A stretch of DNA of 8,298 bases from Flavobacteriaceae bacterium TMED48 (GCA_002167945.1 NHDB01000043.1:7396-15693), one strand, 5' to 3'. Numbered from the stretch's first letter, positions 1 to 7,023 are shown. Numbers and translations are program-made. The notes: generated by a model not told the origin, from the letters alone.

Positions 1-185
<185 letters not shown>

Positions 186-213
186 TTATAAGCGGCACAC
201 CTTATAAATCCTT

Positions 214-221
214 TATATTTG
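214..221 (+). promoter_or_regulatory. Candidate -7 promoter box of the ybeY-mnmG cluster
   Basis: TATATTTG matches TAnnTTTG exactly on the + strand. It points away from the gltX box 43 bp to its left, making 153-235 a compact divergent promoter region. There is no convincing -33 element. The expected transcript start (about 226-228) lies downstream of the GTG at 128 and the TTG at 143, which argues against those upstream starts for ybeY. Confidence 0.5.
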
Positions 222-235
222 CAAAAATTAGAGAC

Positions 236-661
236 ATAATCATTTTCAATAACATACCCGATTACATATCAGCTGAAGAGCTTAGGACTGCTATGGAATC
301 CTATGTTAGTACAGTTGGCTTTTCTATCGATCGACTGGTTTACAATTTTATTTCCAAGGAACGCATGCTTGAGCTCAACCAAAAATTTCTTAGCCACGAT
401 ACCGATACGGATATTATTACGTTTGACTACACTAAAAATAAATCTCTCAGCGCAGAATTTTTCATTTCTTTATGGGCTGTGGGCCTCTCAGCAAAAGAGG
501 AGTTGCAAAGCATTGAAAATGAGACCCTTAGAGTTCTAATTCATGGCATTTTACACTGTTTAGGGCATAAAGACGCCAATACTGAGCAGAAATTAAAAAT
601 GCGTGAATTAGAAGACGACTTTATAAAAATGTTCCACGTGAAACAAAACATCCATGTTTGA
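236..661 (+). CDS. ybeY: Endoribonuclease YbeY (rRNA maturation), start codon uncertain
   Basis: YbeY is a metal-dependent endoribonuclease needed for 16S rRNA 3'-end maturation and ribosome quality control. The frame holds the family blocks LNQKFLSHDTDTDIITFDY and the C-terminal metal site HGILHCLGHKD, at residues 103-113 counted from 236. Two of the three usual His ligands are present (H103, H107). The third position is Asp (D113), a substitution I recall from related Bacteroidota. The family normally begins with a short beta strand, here IIIFNN, which puts the start near 236 and gives about 141 residues, the usual size. No ATG, GTG or TTG lies there: codons 236, 239 and 242 are ATA, ATC and ATT. 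Other options are GTG 128 or TTG 143, which overlap gltX and precede the promoter box, and ATG 293, which deletes the first strand. The last residues, MFHVKQ, are encoded by a parS-like site. The gene overlaps mnmG by 8 nt. Confidence 0.88.
   Translation: MIIFNNIPDYISAEELRTAMESYVSTVGFSIDRLVYNFISKERMLELNQKFLSHDTDTDIITFDYTKNKSLSAEFFISLWAVGLSAKEELQSIENETLRVLIHGILHCLGHKDANTEQKLKMRELEDDFIKMFHVKQNIHV
630..645. promoter_or_regulatory. parS: parS-like ParB-binding site 1 (inside ybeY)
   Basis: TGTTCCACGTGAAACA is identical to the parS consensus I know from Bacillus subtilis and is a near-perfect 16-bp palindrome with one mismatched pair. It lies within the end of ybeY and is read in frame as MFHVKQ, 9 nt before the mnmG start codon. 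ParB dimers bind parS, spread on DNA and help ParA and SMC segregate the origin region. The identity of the sequence is seen directly; use as a centromere in this organism is inferred. Confidence 0.75.
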
Positions 662-2525
662 TTCTTCTTTTGATGTGATTGTAGTCGGTGCTGGTCATGC
701 GGGTTGCGAAGCAGCAGCAGCAGCAGCAAACCTTGGGTCTAAGACGCTTTTAGTCACTATGAACCTGCAGAATGTTGCTCAAATGTCGTGTAATCCTGCT
801 ATGGGTGGTATTGCTAAAGGACAGATTGTGAGAGAGATAGACGCTTTAGGCGGCTATTCAGGAATTGTTTCAGATCGAAGCGCAATCCAATATAAAATGC
901 TGAACCAATCTAAAGGTCCAGCCATGTGGAGTCCACGAGTTCAGTCAGACCGCAACTTGTTTACGCTTGAATGGCGATCGCTTTTAGAAAAAACATCTAA
1001 TCTTGATTTTTATCAAGACATGGTAGTAGATCTTATTGTAGACAAGGATCAGGTTATTGGAGTTGTTACTTCTTTAGGCTTAAAAATTTTCAGTAAAACA
1101 GTAGTACTCACCAATGGCACTTTTCTTAACGGCTTGATTCATATTGGAGAAAAGAACTTTGGAGGAGGACGCGCAGGGGAAAAGGCTTCAACTGGATTAA
1201 CAGCCGCCCTTCAAGAATTAGGATTTACAGTCGGACGTATGAAAACCGGAACTCCACCGCGTGTTGATGGTCGTTCTCTAGACTTCAGTAAAATGGAAGA
1301 GCAGCCGGGAGATATTAAACCCTCAAAGTTCTCCTTTACGGAATTGACCAAACCCCTTGAAAAGCAACGCAGCTGTTATATTACCCATACGAATGAAGAA
1401 GTTCATGATTTGTTGCGTACAGGTTTTGACCGATCACCGATGTTTAATGGGTCGATACAAAGTACAGGTCCTCGATATTGTCCTTCCATTGAAGACAAGA
1501 TCAATCGTTTTAGCGACAAATCGCAGCATCAAATATTTGTTGAACCCGAAGGATGGGACACGGTTGAAGTTTACGTCAATGGATTTTCAACCTCACTTCC
1601 AGACGACATTCAATACAAAGCCTTAAAACAGGTAAGAGGCTTTGAACAGGTCAAGTTTTTTAGACCAGGCTATGCAATTGAGTATGATTATTTCCCTCCT
1701 ACTCAACTCTTTCATAGTTTAGAAACAAAAAGAATTCAGAATTTATTTTTTGCAGGTCAAATCAATGGTACCACCGGTTATGAGGAAGCTGGAGCTCAAG
1801 GGATCATGGCAGGGATAAATGCGCATCTAAAATGCCAAGATAAAACCCCGTTTATTTTAGGTAGAGAAGAAGCCTATATTGGCGTATTAATTGACGATCT
1901 TATTTTAAAAGGTACCGAAGAACCTTACCGAATGTTTACCTCTAGGGCAGAATACCGCACCTTGTTAAGACAAGACAATGCAGACCAGCGATTGACACCC
2001 AAAGCCTACGAACTGGGCTTGGCATCTGAGGAACGTATGAGAGCTGTGGAGAAAAAGGAAGAATTAAGTAATGCCTTAGTTTCTTTTTTAAAAAAGACTA
2101 GCTACGACCTTAAAGAGGCTAATAATTTACTTCAAGACAAAGAAGATGTAGCTGTAAGACAAATAGATAAGTTTGCCAAGCTACTTTCTCGCCCGAACAT
2201 AAAACGAGAGGATTTATTACGCTTTCAAAATGTTACCGCTTTCCTTGAAGAAAAGAATATGGACGACGTCATCTTAGAACAGGCAGAAATCGAAATCAAA
2301 TACGCAGGTTATATCGAAAAGGAAAAGCGGACTGCGGATAAGCTAAAGCGTCTCGAAAACATCAAAATACCTCAGGCCTTCGATTACGATCGACTGGCTT
2401 CCTTATCTCATGAGGCCAAGGAAAAGCTGAATAAAATTCAACCCACTACCCTTGCACAAGCATCTAGAATCAGTGGAATCAACCCAAGCGACATCAGTGT
2501 GCTGCTGGTCAGCATGGGACGCTAA
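654..2525 (+). CDS. mnmG: tRNA uridine-5-carboxymethylaminomethyl(34) synthesis enzyme MnmG (GidA)
   Basis: MnmG is the FAD-dependent subunit that, with MnmE, installs the carboxymethylaminomethyl group on wobble uridine 34 of several tRNAs in the cytoplasm. At 623 residues it has the usual length. The sequence shows the Rossmann FAD motif GAGHAG (residues 12-17), the CNPAMGGIAKGQIVREIDALGG block, the first GidA signature GPRYCPSIEDK (from G272, with the conserved Cys276), and the second signature starting AGQINGTTGYEEAGAQG at A367. It also has the conserved FTSRAEYRTLLRQDNADQRL segment and the C-terminal MnmE/tRNA-binding helical region ending ISGINPSDISVLLVSMGR. The ATG at 654 gives the expected MFDSSFDVIVVGAG beginning and overlaps ybeY by 8 nt (ATGTTTGA), suggesting translational coupling. 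A (GCA)6 run codes for Ala20-25. parS-like palindromes lie just before the gene and just after it. I see no missing key residue. Confidence 0.98.
   Translation: MFDSSFDVIVVGAGHAGCEAAAAAANLGSKTLLVTMNLQNVAQMSCNPAMGGIAKGQIVREIDALGGYSGIVSDRSAIQYKMLNQSKGPAMWSPRVQSDRNLFTLEWRSLLEKTSNLDFYQDMVVDLIVDKDQVIGVVTSLGLKIFSKTVVLTNGTFLNGLIHIGEKNFGGGRAGEKASTGLTAALQELGFTVGRMKTGTPPRVDGRSLDFSKMEEQPGDIKPSKFSFTELTKPLEKQRSCYITHTNEEVHDLLRTGFDRSPMFNGSIQSTGPRYCPSIEDKINRFSDKSQHQIFVEPEGWDTVEVYVNGFSTSLPDDIQYKALKQVRGFEQVKFFRPGYAIEYDYFPPTQLFHSLETKRIQNLFFAGQINGTTGYEEAGAQGIMAGINAHLKCQDKTPFILGREEAYIGVLIDDLILKGTEEPYRMFTSRAEYRTLLRQDNADQRLTPKAYELGLASEERMRAVEKKEELSNALVSFLKKTSYDLKEANNLLQDKEDVAVRQIDKFAKLLSRPNIKREDLLRFQNVTAFLEEKNMDDVILEQAEIEIKYAGYIEKEKRTADKLKRLENIKIPQAFDYDRLASLSHEAKEKLNKIQPTTLAQASRISGINPSDISVLLVSMGR
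711..728 (+). repeat. (GCA)6 trinucleotide run in mnmG
   Basis: Six perfect GCA codons encode Ala20-Ala25, directly after the FAD-binding glycine motif, in a stretch that is Ala-rich in the family. A change of one unit would keep the frame. It is a coding microsatellite with no evident separate role. Confidence 0.85.
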
Positions 2526-2531
2526 GGGCAA

Positions 2532-2549
2532 ATGTTTCACGTGAAACAT
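2532..2549. promoter_or_regulatory. parS: parS-like ParB-binding site 2 (perfect 18-bp palindrome)
   Basis: ATGTTTCACGTGAAACAT is a perfect inverted repeat whose central 16 bases, TGTTTCACGTGAAACA, are the common bacterial parS consensus. It fills the 26-nt gap between the mnmG stop and the methyltransferase ATG and lies 1903 bp from site 1. It could in principle block or pause transcription when ParB is bound. A role as a simple terminator is unlikely, because the palindrome is AT-rich at its ends and no T-run follows. Confidence 0.82.
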
Positions 2550-2551
2550 CT

Positions 2552-3394
2552 ATGAAGTCAACACATAAAACAATAGAAGTTCAAGACCACTTAGTTTCAG
2601 GGGAGATCTTTTCAGTTCATTTTGACTCCTCAGGAAATTTAGGAAGAACCATTGTTAGAGAAGATTTAAATTTATCAGATTATTATCCTGATGATGACTA
2701 TGTTTCTCATCAAGAACAACCCAAGGGGCTAAAGGGAATTTTATACGCTATTGCACAAAAGTTAATGTTGAGGTATAAACTCAAGGTTCTTCTAAAACAC
2801 AGCAAACAAAAAAAATTACTTGATATTGGAGGAGGAATCGGAGTCTTTGCTAATTTTTTGAAGACAAAAGGCTACAATGTATCATTAACCGAGCCGAATT
2901 TAAAAGCGCGACAATTAGTAGAAAAAAAAGGGATAAAATCATATGCCAATATTGATGATCTTCCACTAAAAGAGACCTATTCCATTTTAACTCTGTGGCA
3001 CGTTTTGGAGCATATTAGCGACCTGGATTCTACCCTTGAAAAGCACAGTAACCTGCTAAAAGACAATGGTTTACTAATAGTAGCAGTGCCAAATATAGCC
3101 AGTTTTGATGCAGGCTATTACGGACCTTATTGGGCAGCATACGATGTTCCTAGACACTTATGGCACTTTAAACCAGAAGGACTTGTTCGAAAGCTAGAAG
3201 ATCATGGCTTTGGATTATTAAAAACTTACCCCCTATGGTTTGATTCCTTTTATATTTCGATTTTATCCGAAACGTATGTCAAAAGGAACTTCCCTTTTTT
3301 AAGAGGCCTTGTCATTGGCTTGTATTCAAATCTTAAATCCCTGACAACAAAAGAATATTCGTCGAAGATTTTTGTGTTTCAGAAGCTTACTTAG
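2552..3394 (+). CDS. Class I SAM-dependent methyltransferase, substrate unknown
   Basis: This 280-residue protein has an N-terminal extension of about 85 residues (VSGEIFSVHFD, then DYYPDDDYVSHQ and a basic helix). A Rossmann-type SAM-binding domain follows. Motif I is LLDIGGGIGVFANFL, with D91-I-G-G-G-I-G97. The acidic residue after strand 2 is in SLTEPN, and the motif IV region reads LWHVLEHI. The C-terminal block YDVPRHLWHFKPEGL resembles the Methyltransf_23/11-type enzymes. It probably acts in the cytoplasm. The substrate cannot be read from the sequence; small molecules, lipids and glycan precursors are all possible. The start at ATG 2552 sits 2 nt after the parS palindrome with no Shine-Dalgarno. 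A seven-codon frame (MFHVKHL, from 2532) ends on this start as ATGA. The gene is probably cotranscribed with mnmG, and its 3' end overlaps convergent holB by 8 nt. Confidence 0.88.
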   Translation: MKSTHKTIEVQDHLVSGEIFSVHFDSSGNLGRTIVREDLNLSDYYPDDDYVSHQEQPKGLKGILYAIAQKLMLRYKLKVLLKHSKQKKLLDIGGGIGVFANFLKTKGYNVSLTEPNLKARQLVEKKGIKSYANIDDLPLKETYSILTLWHVLEHISDLDSTLEKHSNLLKDNGLLIVAVPNIASFDAGYYGPYWAAYDVPRHLWHFKPEGLVRKLEDHGFGLLKTYPLWFDSFYISILSETYVKRNFPFLRGLVIGLYSNLKSLTTKEYSSKIFVFQKLT

Positions 3395-4505
3395 GCTTGG
3401 GAATATTGATCAGCCGAGTTAACTGTAAGGACATCTCAGCAAACATCATTTTAGCATTTGCATTGCGTTGTGTGTAGTAATGCTGTTTCTCAAAAAGCGA
3501 GATCAACTCCAGGATGTTTTCACTTTGAACAAAAGGAGCCAGTTTGTCCATATCAAAGCCAGTTTCTGATTTGTGATGTACCAATTCATTTAAGCGATAA
3601 TTTTTTAAAAAGGCATCTCGAAAAAACTGTATTCCAAACCTCAGAAAAGCTTTTTGTTTTTCCCTTCCAAGTAAGGCCAATTCATTAGACCAACTCATTA
3701 GATCCACAACAACATTTTTATTTCCCTTTGCTTTAAAAGCAGCTCTCAGACCTTGGACTAATAAAGCCTCGTATATTTTTTCTTCCTTATCAGAAATTAG
3801 AGAGAGCAGCTTACCATAATTACCCCCTGACTGTTTGAGTAGCTGTAGATTGTTATCTTGATTTTCAGGGATCATTCGAGCTAATGCGGATTCTTCTATT
3901 GGTCCTAAAGTTATTTCTTGACAGCGCGAAAGTACGGTGGGTAGGACATTTTCGTCACTCTCACACAACAGAATAAAATAAGTGTTATCGGGAGGTTCCT
4001 CCAACAGCTTTAAAAAGGCATTGGCTGCAGCCGCATTCATTTTCTCCAAGCCCCAAAGCACACAGACTTTATTTCCCCCTCCAAAAGCTTTTAGATATAA
4101 ACTCTGATGCAATTTTTCAATTTCAGAAACACCGATTATACCCTGTTTATTCCCAACGGCTATATGGTCAAACCAATCTGTATAATCACCATAAGGCATT
4201 CCATTTAGAAATTCATACCATTCTGAAATATAATCACTAGAGTATACAAGCTTTTCATTTCCTCTTTTTACAACCGGATAAATAAAATGCAGGTTTGGAT
4301 TTTGGCAAATTTCACCTAAAGTTTTGATCTCTTTAAGGTCTTCAGAAACCTTTAATAATTTTAAAGCAAATTCAATTGCTAGCACAAGACCCCCTCGCCC
4401 ACAAATGGAGTTAAATAACTGAGCATGAGGAACTTGATTAGACTCAAGCAGATAGGATAAGTGGTTTTTAGTTTTCTCCTGACCGATTGTATGTTTCCAA
4501 ACCAT
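3387..4505 (-). CDS. holB: DNA polymerase III, delta' subunit of the clamp loader
   Basis: Delta' is the stator subunit of the gamma/tau clamp-loader complex that opens and loads the beta clamp at the replication fork. From ATG 4505 the product is 372 residues and starts MVWKHTIGQEKTKNHL, the normal family beginning (IGQ..K..L). Key blocks are VPHAQLF, a degenerate P-loop (CGRGGL, lacking the GKT expected of an ATPase and consistent with the inactive delta' site), LHFIYPVVKRG, the segment AAAANAFLKLLEEPPDNTYF, and the SRC motif at residues 193-195 in LPTVLSRCQEI. The C-terminal part is the helical collar domain. The frame is open further upstream to TTG 4604, with ATGs at 4586 and 4580, but that 33-residue extension does not fit the family and runs into the pgk promoter. 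The gene is divergent from pgk and convergent with the methyltransferase gene. Confidence 0.92.
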   Translation of the reverse strand: MVWKHTIGQEKTKNHLSYLLESNQVPHAQLFNSICGRGGLVLAIEFALKLLKVSEDLKEIKTLGEICQNPNLHFIYPVVKRGNEKLVYSSDYISEWYEFLNGMPYGDYTDWFDHIAVGNKQGIIGVSEIEKLHQSLYLKAFGGGNKVCVLWGLEKMNAAAANAFLKLLEEPPDNTYFILLCESDENVLPTVLSRCQEITLGPIEESALARMIPENQDNNLQLLKQSGGNYGKLLSLISDKEEKIYEALLVQGLRAAFKAKGNKNVVVDLMSWSNELALLGREKQKAFLRFGIQFFRDAFLKNYRLNELVHHKSETGFDMDKLAPFVQSENILELISLFEKQHYYTQRNANAKMMFAEMSLQLTRLINIPKPK

Positions 4506-4508
4506 GAG

Positions 4509-4540
4509 TAAATATACAGTTACTGCTTCACATTTATCAA
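4509..4540 (-). promoter_or_regulatory. Candidate holB promoter (-33 TTG and -7 TATATTTA)
   Basis: On the reverse strand, TTG (4540-4538) is followed after 21 nt by TATATTTA (4516-4509), one mismatch from TAnnTTTG at the usual spacing. Transcription would start almost at the ATG at 4505. This supports that start and predicts a leaderless message. Confidence 0.42.
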
Positions 4541-4591
4541 GGGCTTGTAGAACTTCTTTTAAAAATGCTGTCGTAGCCATTTGCATTATCG

Positions 4592-4599
4592 TATTTTTG
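4592..4599 (+). promoter_or_regulatory. Candidate -7 promoter box of pgk
   Basis: TATTTTTG matches TAnnTTTG and ends 17 nt before the pgk ATG at 4617. A weak CTG lies 21 nt upstream in the -33 position. It would produce a leader of roughly 10-12 nt. The 111-nt gap between holB and pgk holds only these two outward-facing promoters as far as I can see. Confidence 0.55.
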
Positions 4600-4616
4600 C
4601 CCAAAATTTATACAGC

Positions 4617-5804
4617 ATGCGACTTTTGGAACAGCAAAACTTTAAAAATGAACGCGCGGTCATTCGCGTTGATTTTAACGTCCCACTTAACGAAGAATTA
4701 AAAGTAACGGACAAAACTAGAATTCAAACAGCAAAACCAACAATTGAATACATCCTTTCTCAAGGCGGAAGCTGTGTTTTATTATCCCATTTGGGGCGTC
4801 CTGACGGAAGGGATCCCAAATTGTCTCTAGCGCACATTGTCAGTGAAGTCTCAAGTATACTGGGGGTAGATGTAAACTTTTGTAATCAGGTTGTAGGAGA
4901 TCAAGCTTTAGCACAAACTGCTTCATTAAAGCCAGGAGAGGTTTTACTAATGGAAAATTTAAGATATCATAAAGAAGAAACGAAAGGAGATGAAGTATTT
5001 GCTCAGCAACTCGCACGTTTGGGGACTGTATATGTCAACGATGCTTTTGGAACAGCTCATAGAGCACATGCGTCCACGACCATAATGGCAAAATATTTCG
5101 AAGGAAAAAAATGCTTTGGCTCTTTATTAGAAAGTGAAGTAAATGCAATCGAAAAGGTTTTGAAAGACGGGGAATCACCCGTTGTCGCAATCTTAGGAGG
5201 GGCGAAAGTATCCTCTAAAATTACCATTATAGAATCCTTGTTAGATAAAGTAGATCATCTAATCATTGGAGGTGGAATGGTTTATACGTTTACAAAAGCC
5301 CAAGGAGGAACTGTTGGAAATTCAATCTGTGAGCCAGATTATTGCGACTATGCTCTTGAACTTTTGGAAAAAGCCAAGGCAAAAGGCGTTGAAATTCATT
5401 TACCTGTAGATGTGATTGCAGGAGACGACTTTAGCAATGATGCGAATCAAAAAATCTTTGAAAGCAATAACATAGCTGACGGCTGGGAAGGGCTGGACGC
5501 AGGACCTAAAAGCTGTGAAATTTTTCGAGAACTTATTTTGAAGTGTAAGACTATTTTGTGGAACGGACCTTTAGGGGTATTTGAATTTCCAAATTTTGCT
5601 CAGGGGACAATTTCCATAGGTGAATCTATAGGAGAAGCAACGAAATTAGGAGCTTTTTCACTGGTTGGAGGAGGGGACTCTGTAGCGGCTGTTAAGCAAT
5701 TTGGACTAGCACCTAGAATGAGCTATATTAGTACTGGAGGAGGAGCAATGCTTGAGAGTCTGGAGGGTAAAATACTCCCTGGAATTGCCGCCTTAAATGA
5801 ATAA
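4617..5804 (+). CDS. pgk: Phosphoglycerate kinase
   Basis: This glycolytic and gluconeogenic enzyme transfers phosphate between 1,3-bisphosphoglycerate and ADP in the cytoplasm. The product is 395 residues, the normal length for a bacterial monomeric PGK. Visible motifs are the substrate-binding RVDFNVPL (R17 onward), LLSHLGRPDG (H58, R61), ENLRYHKEE, NDAFGTAHRAHAS, the nucleotide-site GGAKVSSKI (G194-K197), LWNGPLGVFEFPNF, and the C-terminal GGGDSVAA (G351-S355) followed by STGGGAMLESLEGK. ATG 4617 gives the expected short N-terminus MRLLEQQNFKNERAVIRVDFNVPL. An in-frame TTG at 4581 precedes the promoter box and is rejected. The DUF4837 lipoprotein gene follows after 30 nt with no promoter box of its own, so the two are probably cotranscribed. 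Confidence 0.98.
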   Translation: MRLLEQQNFKNERAVIRVDFNVPLNEELKVTDKTRIQTAKPTIEYILSQGGSCVLLSHLGRPDGRDPKLSLAHIVSEVSSILGVDVNFCNQVVGDQALAQTASLKPGEVLLMENLRYHKEETKGDEVFAQQLARLGTVYVNDAFGTAHRAHASTTIMAKYFEGKKCFGSLLESEVNAIEKVLKDGESPVVAILGGAKVSSKITIIESLLDKVDHLIIGGGMVYTFTKAQGGTVGNSICEPDYCDYALELLEKAKAKGVEIHLPVDVIAGDDFSNDANQKIFESNNIADGWEGLDAGPKSCEIFRELILKCKTILWNGPLGVFEFPNFAQGTISIGESIGEATKLGAFSLVGGGDSVAAVKQFGLAPRMSYISTGGGAMLESLEGKILPGIAALNE

Positions 5805-5834
5805 ACAGAAAAGTGAAACAAATTCAAATCACCG

Positions 5835-6812
5835 ATGAAAACACTTAGGTGTACAATTCTTATGGTTATGGGTTTTTTGTTTTCCTGCCAGGATAAGGTT
5901 GACAGAAAAAACGCTTATGTTCCTGAGTCAAGCGGAAACTTGAACCATGTAAATATTGTGATGCCTGAGAAGGACTGGAATTCCAGTCTTGGAGAGAGCG
6001 TGAGAAATGAACTCCAGCAGATTTATCAAGGGCTCCCAATAGATGAGCCCCAATACAGTTTAAATTATTTAAACCCTAAAACGTTTACTGGCTTTGCCAG
6101 ACAGGGGCGAAACGTAGTTTGGTTTCAAAAGGATACTCTTGCACAATTTCAACTGGCTCAAAACCAATTTGCACGCCCACAAATTTTAGCAAGGGTTACT
6201 GGAGAAGATGCTGAAATTCAGCAATTTTACTTTGAAGAAAATGCCTCTTTGTTAAGAAGGACCATGGCTGAAAATGAACGTAAAGAGAAAATGAGGAGGA
6301 TCAATAAATCACTAACCACAGAGAAAACTTTAAGTGACCGATTTGGAGTCAAAATGGATTATCCTTCTGCCTATGAAACCGTCAAAGACACGACTAATTT
6401 TGTTTGGATTCAAAAACCTATACGCAAGGGACACTTAAATATCATTGCATATACTGTTGATCATAATGCAATAAGCACCAAGTTCAACAAACAAATTTTG
6501 GACATCCGCGATTCTATTGGTAAACTTTATGTACCGGGAAGGTTAAAGGGCAGTTATTTCATCACTGAAAGAGCTTTTCGACCCTACTTTTTTCAAACAG
6601 AACTAGATGGAAAACCAACCTATTTAACCAAAGGAACATGGGAGGTCGCAAACGACTTTATGGCCGGACCCTTTGTAAATTATGCCATTAAAGACAGCAT
6701 TTATAACAGATGGATAGTAGTGGAAGGTTTTGCTTTTGCTCCTTCTGCAAATAAACGAGAGTACATGTTTGAATTAAATACGATACTCCGTTCGTTTAAA
6801 CAAATGAACTAG
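5835..6812 (+). CDS. DUF4837 family lipoprotein
   Basis: This 325-residue protein begins with a short signal peptide, [18 protein letters not shown], whose lipobox L-F-S-C predicts acylation at Cys18. The mature part opens with a typical Bacteroidota linker ([19 protein letters not shown]). The body shows the DUF4837 pattern: [45 protein letters not shown] in the N-terminal part, and later [14 protein letters not shown] and a conserved tail of aromatic strands ([26 protein letters not shown]). The family has no known biochemical function. The protein presumably sits on the inner or outer membrane facing the periplasm. It lies 30 nt downstream of pgk and probably shares its transcript; a functional link to glycolysis is not implied. 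The stop codon overlaps the convergent tatA stop in a shared CTAG. Confidence 0.85.
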   Translation: MKTLRCTILMVMGFLFSCQDKVDRKNAYVPESSGNLNHVNIVMPEKDWNSSLGESVRNELQQIYQGLPIDEPQYSLNYLNPKTFTGFARQGRNVVWFQKDTLAQFQLAQNQFARPQILARVTGEDAEIQQFYFEENASLLRRTMAENERKEKMRRINKSLTTEKTLSDRFGVKMDYPSAYETVKDTTNFVWIQKPIRKGHLNIIAYTVDHNAISTKFNKQILDIRDSIGKLYVPGRLKGSYFITERAFRPYFFQTELDGKPTYLTKGTWEVANDFMAGPFVNYAIKDSIYNRWIVVEGFAFAPSANKREYMFELNTILRSFKQMN

Positions 6813-7006
6813 GCTTTTTTCTCTTCTTCTACTTTAGGCTTTTCTTCCTCTTCTTTTGTAGCATTTTTAAATTCTTTAATACCGCTACCGAGGCCTTTCA
6901 TAAGTTCTGGAATTTTACGTCCGCCAAAAAGCAAGAGTACTACTGCAATGATTAAAATAATTTGTGGCCCACCGATCATACCTAAAAATGTTAAAGACAA
7001 CATCAT
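6809..7006 (-). CDS. tatA: Twin-arginine translocase subunit TatA/TatE
   Basis: TatA oligomerises to form the protein-conducting element of the Tat system, which exports folded proteins across the inner membrane. The 65-residue product has the classic layout: a short N-terminus ([14 protein letters not shown]), one membrane helix ([14 protein letters not shown]), the FG hinge with [20 protein letters not shown] forming the amphipathic helix, and a highly charged tail ([15 protein letters not shown]). Its size and lack of a long C-terminal domain favour TatA over TatB. Start is at ATG 7006 or the adjacent ATG 7003. No tatB or tatC lies in the window. The gene converges on the DUF4837 gene with a 4-nt overlap and is divergent from the M23 peptidase gene. 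Confidence 0.95.
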   Translation of the reverse strand: MMLSLTFLGMIGGPQIILIIAVVLLLFGGRKIPELMKGLGSGIKEFKNATKEEEEKPKVEEEKKA

Positions 7007-7023
7007 TGATTTGTTATTTTAAA

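Noticed and set aside
303..539. 78-codon + strand frame inside ybeY
   Set aside because: It is a shadow of the ybeY reading frame with no recognisable protein features.
541..729. 62-codon reverse-strand frame across the ybeY-mnmG junction
   Set aside because: It is antisense to two clear genes, has no promoter, and its Leu run is only the complement of the (GCA)6 tract.
974..981. GCGATCGC octamer (HIP1-like)
   Set aside because: There is a single copy inside mnmG coding sequence, so no sign of a repeated element.
1357..1626. 89-codon + strand frame inside mnmG
   Set aside because: It is a shadow frame within an intact, well-conserved gene.
2532..2549. Palindrome as an intrinsic terminator after mnmG
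   Set aside because: No T-run follows, and the sequence is an exact parS consensus, which explains the symmetry better.
3458..3688. 76-codon + strand frame opposite holB
   Set aside because: It is antisense to a clear gene, with no promoter or family resemblance despite several Cys residues.
4506..4604. N-terminal extension of holB (frame open to TTG 4604)
   Set aside because: The family start is at 4505, the extension runs into the pgk promoter box, and it resembles no delta' sequence I know. I cannot exclude translation from ATG 4580.
6811..6820. T-run just past the DUF4837 stop as a terminator
   Set aside because: No GC-rich hairpin precedes it, and the T-run is the complement of Lys codons at the tatA end.
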